27,997 bases of DNA, taken from assembly GCA_964407525.1 (NCBI GenBank), contig CAYOWC010000027.1:1-27997 (forward strand). Reading direction: 5' to 3'. The stretch comes from DUZB01 sp964407525 (GTDB taxonomy: Bacteria > Desulfobacterota > DSM-4660 > Desulfatiglandales > Desulfatiglandaceae). How positions within the stretch are numbered: the stretch's first letter is position 1; each line of letters starts with the position of its first letter. The position numbers were made by a program, and so were the translations under genes. The notes beneath the pieces were generated by a model, which was not told the origin of the DNA, did not search any database, and saw only the letters and a list, made by a program, of their open reading frames with translations. Shown here piece after piece: positions 22,355-27,997 of the stretch.

Positions 22355-24738
22355 ATAAACAGAACTTCATAAAATTTCTCCACGAAGTCGGCCGAGACGA
22401 TGTTTTCATCGTGGGAGGAAAAAACGCCTCCCTTGGTGAAATGATAAGAGGCCTTTCCTCTTCGGGAGTTCAAGTTCCAAATGGTTTTGCCACCACGGTC
22501 GATGCATACCGGTATTTTCTCGAAGGAAGCGGCTTAACGGAAAAAATGGTCTCTCTGTTCAACAGCTTTCAGGAAGGCTTAATAAATCTGGAATACACAG
22601 GGAAAACCGTTCGAAATTTCTTCTTAACCTCGGATTTTCCTGATGACCTAGCTGATGCCATACGAAAGGCTTATAAAAATTTATGCCGACTTTCTGGGGA
22701 ATCAGCTCTGGATGTGGCCGTGCGAAGCAGTGCGACAGCAGAAGATCAGCCCGAAGCAAGTTTCGCCGGTATGCTTGATAGTTACCTGAATGTCAGGGGG
22801 GAGAAAGAACTTCTTGAAGCTTGTCGCAGGTGTTTTTCATCCCTGTTCACGGACAGAGCGATCATTTACAGAGAAGAAATGGGACTCGACCACATGGATG
22901 TCGCCCTTTGCGTGGGCATCCAACGCATGGTGCGGTCGGACAAAGGGGGCGCCGGCGTCATGTTCAGCATTGACAAAGATACCGGCTTTCCCGATATGGT
23001 GGTCATCACGGCCGCGTGGGGTCTCGGCGAAAGCGTTGCACAGGGAGCGGTCATTCCCGACGAATACAGAGTATACAAGCTCCTGCTAGGCGGAATGAGT
23101 AAGCCGCCTATTCTGGAGAAGGTCCTGGGCGATAAAGGCAAGAAATGCGTCTATGAAAAAGGGGGGGGCACAAAGGACATCGCCACCACGAGGGAGGAAC
23201 GAAGCCGTTTCGTACTCAATGATACGGAAATCCTGACCCTTGGAAAATGGGCGGCCGATATCGAAACCCATTACCGTCGGCCCATGGACATTGAATGGGC
23301 CAAGGACGGAATTTCCGGCGACCTTTTTGTCGTACAGGCCCGGCCCGTCAGCGCCGGGTTCAAAAGAGACGACGCCCTGTCTTTCTACAGGTTGGAAGAA
23401 AGGGGACGCAGATTGTGCACGGGAATCAGCATTGGTGAAGGCATTGCCTCCGGGAAAGTCAGTCTTATTGAAAGCGATCGAGAAATTCACAAACTCTCGG
23501 AGGCTTCCATTCTTGTCTCGGAAAATGCAAATACGGGATGGGTTTCGGATTTAAAAGAAAACCAGCTGAAAGCGCTTGTTACGGATTTTGGGGGCCGAAA
23601 TTCCCACGCAGCCATCCTGTGCAGGGAACTTGGAATACCGGGCGTCGTGGCAACGCGTGATGCAACGGAGATATTGAAGGACGGGCAGCAGATCACAGTC
23701 CAGTCTATCGAAGGGGACCATGGCCATGTCTACTCCGGGGTGGTTGATTGCGGTGAAACCAAATACAATCTGAGAGATCTTCCCTATACAAAGACCGATG
23801 TCATGCTCAACGTCGCCAGTGACGCTGCAGCCTATCAATGGTGGCGCCTTCCGTGCCGAGGAATCGGTTTGGTAAGAATGGACTACATCCTGCAGAATAT
23901 CATCAAAATCCATCCCATGGCCCTGGCTCGTTTCGAAACCGTGACGGATATCAGAACAAAATATCGTATCGAAGCCCTGACTGAAGGATATTCTAGCAAA
24001 GAGGATTATTTCATAGACCGGTTTTCCTCATGTCTTGCAAAAATTGCCGCTTCTCGTGCGCCGGAACCGGTGATTGTCAGGGTCAATAACCTGGAACCCG
24101 ATGAAATGGGTAAACTCGTGGGGGGAGAACTGTTTGAAAAAGCAGTCACGGTGAATGAACCCGGCTTTAAGGGAGTCGCCCGTTACCGAAGCGAACTGTA
24201 TCGCCCAGCCTTTAACTTGGAACGCGAGGCATTTCGGCGGGTGAGACAGGATATGGGCTTTACCAACCTACATTTCATGATTCCCCATTGCCAACATCTC
24301 CGGGATGCTGAGGAAATCCTCAACATACTTGCAGACAACGATATCAGGAGAGGCAACAAAGGACTGCGTATCTATCTTTGCTGTGATTTTGCCTCCAACC
24401 TGGCTCTTGCAGAAGACTTCGCCCATCTTTTCGACGGGTTTTCATTAGACATAAGAAAGCTTCCAAGATGGATAGAGACAGGAGAATCGATTCTGAAAGA
24501 CCGTTTTCCTTCCGGAACCAAGGCAGAAATTTCCATGCGGAAAGCCCTGGAGCATATGCGCGACGCCTGCCATAGGCAGGGGGGTTCCTTTACAGTGAGA
24601 GGAAGGTTGTTCGTAGATGCCGCATCCCTGATTTCCCTCCTGGTGGATGTTGAAGTAGATGCCATCTCCGTTAATCCCGAAGCTCTTCCCAGGGTGATGC
24701 AATGGATCGTGGACGCAGAGAAAGGCAAAAGTATTTAA
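22351..24738 (+). CDS. Phosphoenolpyruvate synthase-like protein with altered PEP-site residues
   Basis: 795 aa, the size of PpsA, which makes PEP from pyruvate and ATP through a phosphohistidine. The ATP-grasp half is intact (FIVGGKNASLGEM; AVRSSATAEDQPEASFAGML; VQARPVSAG), and so is the swivelling domain GGRNSHAAILCRELGIPG with His419. The C-terminal barrel is aberrant. The usual GYRGASRY is GFKGVARY (Lys607), the GSNDLTQ block reads SLDIRKLPR (698-706), and the CGQ block is TVRGR (748-752), without Cys. It may phosphorylate another substrate or no longer make PEP. The start could be GTG 22351 (GTGA overlap with fmdE) or TTG 22336. Confidence 0.88.
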   Translation: MNKQNFIKFLHEVGRDDVFIVGGKNASLGEMIRGLSSSGVQVPNGFATTVDAYRYFLEGSGLTEKMVSLFNSFQEGLINLEYTGKTVRNFFLTSDFPDDLADAIRKAYKNLCRLSGESALDVAVRSSATAEDQPEASFAGMLDSYLNVRGEKELLEACRRCFSSLFTDRAIIYREEMGLDHMDVALCVGIQRMVRSDKGGAGVMFSIDKDTGFPDMVVITAAWGLGESVAQGAVIPDEYRVYKLLLGGMSKPPILEKVLGDKGKKCVYEKGGGTKDIATTREERSRFVLNDTEILTLGKWAADIETHYRRPMDIEWAKDGISGDLFVVQARPVSAGFKRDDALSFYRLEERGRRLCTGISIGEGIASGKVSLIESDREIHKLSEASILVSENANTGWVSDLKENQLKALVTDFGGRNSHAAILCRELGIPGVVATRDATEILKDGQQITVQSIEGDHGHVYSGVVDCGETKYNLRDLPYTKTDVMLNVASDAAAYQWWRLPCRGIGLVRMDYILQNIIKIHPMALARFETVTDIRTKYRIEALTEGYSSKEDYFIDRFSSCLAKIAASRAPEPVIVRVNNLEPDEMGKLVGGELFEKAVTVNEPGFKGVARYRSELYRPAFNLEREAFRRVRQDMGFTNLHFMIPHCQHLRDAEEILNILADNDIRRGNKGLRIYLCCDFASNLALAEDFAHLFDGFSLDIRKLPRWIETGESILKDRFPSGTKAEISMRKALEHMRDACHRQGGSFTVRGRLFVDAASLISLLVDVEVDAISVNPEALPRVMQWIVDAEKGKSI

Positions 24739-24759
24739 ATCATAGAAAGGAGAACCAGA

Positions 24760-25155
24760 ATGGAACTACAGGACTATTTTCAAGAAACAAAAGGGCGCGG
24801 AATCCTGGCAACTGCGGATGGAGATGGCAAAGTCGATATGGCTGTCTACGCCAAGCCCCATTTTATGGATGATGGAACGATCGCTTTTATCATGGCAGAC
24901 CGTTTGACCCACCATAACGTTCAAACCAATAACCATGCGGCCTATCTGTTCATGGAAAAGGGTGGCGGGTACAAGGGCAAGCGACTCTTCTTGACAAAAA
25001 TCAAAGAAGAACAAGACACAGAACTCCTCTATTCCCTGCGCGGCAGAAAACATCCCGCCGGAAAGGAAGAGGGAACACCCAGGTTTCTGGTATTTTTTGA
25101 GATAGACAAGATCCTTCCCCTCATCGGAGCTGGAGAAGATTCTTTAGAGCACTAA
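24760..25155 (+). CDS. Pyridoxamine 5'-phosphate oxidase-family flavin-binding protein
   Basis: 131 aa protein of the PNPOx-like split-barrel fold that usually binds FMN. Seen: GILATADGDGKVDMAVYAKPHFMDDGTIAFIMADRLTHHNVQTNNHAAYLF, the core of this family. The C terminus (PRFLVFFEIDKILPLIGAG) has the GxG turn. AGAAAGGAGAACC precedes the ATG. It lies 21 bp after the PEP-synthase-like gene and 32 bp before the ferredoxin, so an FMN-linked redox role alongside it is reasonable (inference). The reaction is unknown. Confidence 0.86.
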   Translation: MELQDYFQETKGRGILATADGDGKVDMAVYAKPHFMDDGTIAFIMADRLTHHNVQTNNHAAYLFMEKGGGYKGKRLFLTKIKEEQDTELLYSLRGRKHPAGKEEGTPRFLVFFEIDKILPLIGAGEDSLEH

Positions 25156-25187
25156 CGGCAGTTGTCATGGATCGAAAAAGGATAAAA

Positions 25188-25394
25188 ATGGTTCCAGTTA
25201 TTGACCTCAGCGAATGCAGAGATTGTGACGCGTGCATAGAGGTAAGCCCAACGGTTTTCAAGAGAAACGACGATACCGGGCTTATTGAAGTAACAGATCT
25301 CCCTGAATACCCTGAGCCCCTGGTTGAAGAAGCCATGGCCATGTGTCCGGAAGATTGTATTGCATGGGATGAAATAGAGGAACAGATGCCATGA
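25188..25394 (+). CDS. Single-cluster [4Fe-4S] ferredoxin
   Basis: 68 aa ferredoxin of the Desulfovibrio ferredoxin I type. Cluster ligands: C10, C13 and C16 in ECRDCDACIEVSP, plus the distal Cys of AMCPEDCIAW. The ATG at 25188 follows AAAGGATAAAA and gives the expected N terminus; the ATG at 25167 would add seven residues. The second Cys of the C-P-E-D-C block is a probable disulfide or spare Cys, as in other one-cluster ferredoxins. It may donate or accept electrons for the flavin protein just upstream. Its stop overlaps the ATG of the epimerase gene by 4 bp (ATGA). Confidence 0.9.
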   Translation: MVPVIDLSECRDCDACIEVSPTVFKRNDDTGLIEVTDLPEYPEPLVEEAMAMCPEDCIAWDEIEEQMP

Positions 25395-26326
25395 AGGTCT
25401 TTATTACAGGGGGAACAGGTTTCGTCGGTTCGGCTTTAACAAAAAAACTTACGGACCGGGAGCATAGCGTCACCCTGCTCACGAGAAAGATCCGGGAAGA
25501 GCGACCTGTTCCGAACGGGGTTTTCATGCTGGAGGGAGATCCCACGAAAGAAGGGGTCTGGCAGGAAGAAGTGTCAGCGCACGATGTCATTATCAATTTG
25601 GCGGGCGCATCCATTTTCAGGCGATGGACAAAAAACGAAAAAATAGTCATTCGCGAGAGTCGGGTTCGAACAACGGAAAATCTTGTGGGTGCTTTGAAGG
25701 GACGAAAAGGCAAAAAAACCACGTTTCTTAGCACATCCGCGGTGGGCTATTACGGTTTCCACGGGGACGAAAAACTGGATGAAAACAACCCTCCCGGAAA
25801 CGATTTTTTAGCCTCGGTAGCAAAAGAGTGGGAAGAAACAGCTTTAGGAGCGGAAGAATTTGGTGCCAGGGTTTTGCTCTGCCGCTTCGGAATCGTCCTG
25901 GGAGAGAGCGGCGGCGCTCTCGGAGAAATGATCCCTATTTTCCGTAAAGGCCTTGGAAGCCGGTTGGGCAGCGGTGAGCAATGGTTTTCCTGGATTCATC
26001 AGAGAGACCTCATCCGTATATTCCTTTTCCTGATGGAACGAGAAGATCTCTCCGGACCTTTTAACTGTGCTGCCCCAAAACCGGTGAAAAACAGGGATTT
26101 AACAAAAATCCTTGCGGAAATATTGGGAAAACCCCTCTTCATGCCCCCCGTGCCGGGCTTTGTCATTAAACTTGTAAAAGGCGAATTCGGCTCCGTACTG
26201 CTTCAAGGACAAAAAGTTTTCCCCCGAAAATTATTGGAAGCCGGATTTCAATTCGATTTTCCCGATTTGGAAAAGGCTCTCACGGAACTCCTGAAAGTGA
26301 AGAAGGCAGTAAACAGTAAGCAGTAG
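25391..26326 (+). CDS. TIGR01777-family NAD(P)-dependent epimerase-like protein
   Basis: 311 aa short-chain dehydrogenase-like protein of the TIGR01777 (YfcH/SulA-neighbour) family. Seen: Rossmann motif GGTGFVG (7-13), VIINLAGASIFRRWTKNEK, the STSAVGYYGFHGDE active-site region (Ser and Tyr of the SDR set), and the C-terminal DUF1731-like PVPGFVIKLVKGEFGSVLLQGQKVFPRKLLEAGFQF. The substrate is unknown. It is the last gene of the fmdE operon. Its terminal codons (VNSKQ) are written by a CAGTARR heptamer array that crosses the stop codon. Confidence 0.92.
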   Translation: MKVFITGGTGFVGSALTKKLTDREHSVTLLTRKIREERPVPNGVFMLEGDPTKEGVWQEEVSAHDVIINLAGASIFRRWTKNEKIVIRESRVRTTENLVGALKGRKGKKTTFLSTSAVGYYGFHGDEKLDENNPPGNDFLASVAKEWEETALGAEEFGARVLLCRFGIVLGESGGALGEMIPIFRKGLGSRLGSGEQWFSWIHQRDLIRIFLFLMEREDLSGPFNCAAPKPVKNRDLTKILAEILGKPLFMPPVPGFVIKLVKGEFGSVLLQGQKVFPRKLLEAGFQFDFPDLEKALTELLKVKKAVNSKQ

Positions 26327-26331
26327 GCAGT
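26307..26331. repeat. CAGTARR heptamer array at the epimerase 3' end
   Basis: Three 7-nt units (CAGTAAA, CAGTAAG, CAGTAGG) plus a partial CAGT. It overlaps the last codons and stop of the epimerase. Compare the heptamer array at 3481-3508. Confidence 0.6.
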
Positions 26332-26391
26332 CCCGTACCATCGGAATTCCCTCAAAAGCTGTGTGAAGCTATCCGGGTTGCGGGGTACGGG
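26332..26391. repeat. Wide inverted repeat after the epimerase gene
   Basis: Perfect 8-bp arms CCCGTACC (26332-26339) and GGTACGGG (26384-26391) separated by 44 bp. It directly abuts the heptamer array. It may be a stable stem-loop ending the operon, or one unit of a genome repeat. No T-tract is present. Confidence 0.4.
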
Positions 26392-26484
26392 TTACAAATT
26401 CAGATTAATCTTGAAGAAAGTAGAGCAAACATCCATGCTTCGACATTCTGCGGTTCACGTTTTCCCCTTCCCAGTGTCCTCCCC

Positions 26485-27519
26485 TCACCCATGCTCGCGG
26501 GGAGAATCCCATAACGGGGGATCTCCAGCCCTTTCAGAGATAAGAGTTTCCACATTCCAGGGTTCTTGCTGCATACAGTCTGCTTCCCGTAATTTACAGG
26601 CATGTCTCCAGCATGCAGGACAATCCGGGTTTTGGCAGGAATCCAGATGCACAAGAACACCGGCTCTGCCATTGTAGTCTCTCTTGATGATTGCTTCTAC
26701 TTCATCGCCCTCCCGGTGGGCTTCTTCAAGCGTGAAAGTCCTGGGAAGGATCAGGTGAAGATCCACATGGATAAACGCCCCTGAACGGTACGCTCGAAGC
26801 TGGTGAATCCCTATCCAATCCTCCTTTCTGTGACCCTCCAATAGTTTGGAGATCTCTTCCAAAAGGCCCGGTTCGGCCGCATCCATGAGGCCGGCGAATG
26901 ACTTTCGCACCAGGTGTACACCCGTGAAAAGGATATTGAATCCCACGAGACACGCAACGGTTCCATCCAACCAGTGGAAGCCTGTCAGATGCACTAAGAA
27001 AAGACCCAATAAAACCCCTGCGGATGTGTATACGTCTGTGAGGACATGTTTGCCATCGGCAATCAATGTGAGGGAGTGGGTATTTTTCCCCACCCGAACG
27101 AGACCTATCCCCAAACCGAGATTCACCAGGCTCGTACCAAAGAGAATAACCAAACCAAGCTCGAGATTGGGCATTTGCTGGGGATGAAGGATGTGCTCCA
27201 ACCCTGTTTTGAAAATGCCGATCGCGGCAAGAATAATGAGAGCGCCCTCAAATCCGGCGGAAAAATATTCCACCTTCCCGTGCCCATAAGGATGACTTTT
27301 GTCCGGCGGCCTGGCCGCGAGGATAATACTGCCAAGGGCAAAGGCAGCAGCCACCACATTAATGATCGATTCCAGGGCATCCGAAAAAACAGCCGAAGAC
27401 CGGGTGAGATGATACACATAAAATTTAGCCGCCATAAGGGCGGTTCCAATTACAAAAGACAGGCTGATAGCCGTCAGTCGATTCCTGTAATCACTTCTGG
27501 TTTTTTTTTCTGTAGTCAT
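26485..27519 (-). CDS. Cation diffusion facilitator (CDF) family transporter with Cys-rich tail
   Basis: 344 aa inner-membrane divalent-cation/proton antiporter. Seen: six hydrophobic segments; the first metal site in FSDALESIINVV; loop DKSHPYGHGKVEYFSAGFEG; a second site in LIADGKHVLTDVYTS; and a soluble C-terminal domain with IHQLRAYRSGAFIHVDLHLILPR. The tail after about 300 contains VHLDSCQNPDCPACWRHACKL, a Cys-rich patch that could bind metal and is not in standard short CDF proteins. The start at 27519 comes 2 bp after the stop of the zinc-ribbon gene; the frame extends further upstream to 27585. The transported metal is unknown. Confidence 0.9.
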   Translation of the reverse strand: MTTEKKTRSDYRNRLTAISLSFVIGTALMAAKFYVYHLTRSSAVFSDALESIINVVAAAFALGSIILAARPPDKSHPYGHGKVEYFSAGFEGALIILAAIGIFKTGLEHILHPQQMPNLELGLVILFGTSLVNLGLGIGLVRVGKNTHSLTLIADGKHVLTDVYTSAGVLLGLFLVHLTGFHWLDGTVACLVGFNILFTGVHLVRKSFAGLMDAAEPGLLEEISKLLEGHRKEDWIGIHQLRAYRSGAFIHVDLHLILPRTFTLEEAHREGDEVEAIIKRDYNGRAGVLVHLDSCQNPDCPACWRHACKLREADCMQQEPWNVETLISERAGDPPLWDSPREHG

Positions 27520-27521
27520 TT

Positions 27522-27755
27522 TTAAAGCCCAGACCCACAAACCTTGCAGAACTTGGCATCGGAATCGTGCCCTTCCGTAGAGCACTCAGGACACATTTTT
27601 GTCGAAACAGCAGCCTTTTTCGCTTCCGACAGCTCTAACGTTACGAGGAGTACAGCCAATACGCTCAACGCGATGCAGACAAACAGCGCTACATCAAACG
27701 CCTTTTCTCCGGGGTATCTGCCTCGAATATGCTTCGATAAAGACGCTGCCGCCAA
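27522..27755 (-). CDS. Small membrane protein with C-terminal zinc ribbon
   Basis: 77 aa protein with one membrane segment (FDVALFVCIALSVLAVLLVTLEL, about 20-41) and a C-terminal zinc ribbon (CPECSTEGHDSDAKFCKVCG). The only in-frame start is TTG at 27755, with a weak ribosome site and an in-frame stop seven codons upstream. It is 2 bp from the CDF transporter gene and probably co-transcribed. A role in metal sensing or transport beside CDF is inferred from position only. Confidence 0.75.
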   Translation of the reverse strand: MAAASLSKHIRGRYPGEKAFDVALFVCIALSVLAVLLVTLELSEAKKAAVSTKMCPECSTEGHDSDAKFCKVCGSGL

Positions 27756-27958
27756 GGATTTCTTTTGAGAGTGTTATTCTTCATTTCAAATATTTTCCGA
27801 ATGCAATATGATTTCACACTATCATTATGCGCTCGGATTCAATATCTCCCTTTAAAGCAGGATGAAAGACATCTTGCCACAATTTTTCGTAGTTGGAAAG
27901 TAACTCTCACGGATTTATTTTTTCAGAAGGTAAATTCCTGCAAACTGAATAACTCTCA

Positions 27959-27987
27959 TTGACAAAATGACCTATTTTTCTTATAAT
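27959..27987 (+). promoter_or_regulatory. Perfect sigma70 consensus promoter pointing out of the window
   Basis: TTGACA (27959-27964), 17-bp spacer (27965-27981), TATAAT (27982-27987). Full consensus in both hexamers with ideal spacing is rare and suggests a strongly expressed gene or RNA starting just past the right edge. The 27756-27950 stretch before it holds no gene I can support. Confidence 0.8.
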
Positions 27988-27997
27988 TGAAAGATAG

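Noticed and set aside
27765..27962. 65 aa plus-strand frame near the right end
   Set aside because: No ribosome site, no motif, and composition of noncoding DNA before a promoter.
1..27997. tRNA, rRNA or riboswitch genes
   Set aside because: I looked for T-loop signatures with matching acceptor stems and known riboswitch cores by eye and saw none; a covariance-model search would be decisive.

Overview
This window looks like chromosomal DNA from a Gram-negative anaerobe, most plausibly a member of the Desulfobacterota (former Deltaproteobacteria). That assignment is inference. It rests on the mix of an FmdE-type protein, a PEP-synthase-like enzyme, a one-cluster ferredoxin, a Mut7-C protein, UPF0371, DsrE-like and CvfB-like proteins, molybdate uptake, and mid-range base composition. 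No rRNA, tRNA, CRISPR array or intact transposase was seen.

Left part (1-6200): a hybrid histidine kinase that may start before the window, a CvfB/YitL-type S1 protein and an FAH-fold hydrolase in one direction. These are followed by a vapBC toxin-antitoxin pair, a DsrE-like protein and, convergently, a UPF0371 (DUF1846) protein.

Accessory part (about 6200-14500): a Fic protein is overlapped tail-to-tail by a small ORF carrying an S-x3-E-G Fic-inhibitory motif. Next come the last codons of a lost type I restriction HsdS gene and a PIN-nuclease / Xre-ImmA pair with its own promoter and palindrome. A 55-59 bp imperfect direct repeat flanks this segment (6680 and 9749). Beyond it lie two large unrecognised proteins (382 and 576 aa). 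Between them sit a DUF3800 protein, a small nuclease-like protein and a broken MazG-like gene. This is the segment most likely to hold uncharacterised defence or toxin-antitoxin biology.

Right part (14500-28000): a modABC molybdate transporter preceded by a tandem 15-bp operator-like repeat. Then a Mut7-C protein with a weakened active site, a chimeric gene remnant (DUF3302 joined to the end of a TolC-like factor), an MscS channel, dihydrolipoyl dehydrogenase and a small exported protein. Divergent promoters separate these from a five-gene run: FmdE-like, PEP-synthase-like, flavin reductase-like, ferredoxin and TIGR01777 epimerase. The PEP-synthase-like protein keeps the ATP-grasp and phosphohistidine domains but has lost several PEP-site residues. 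The window ends with a zinc-ribbon membrane protein plus a CDF cation exporter, and a perfect sigma70 consensus promoter pointing out of the right edge.
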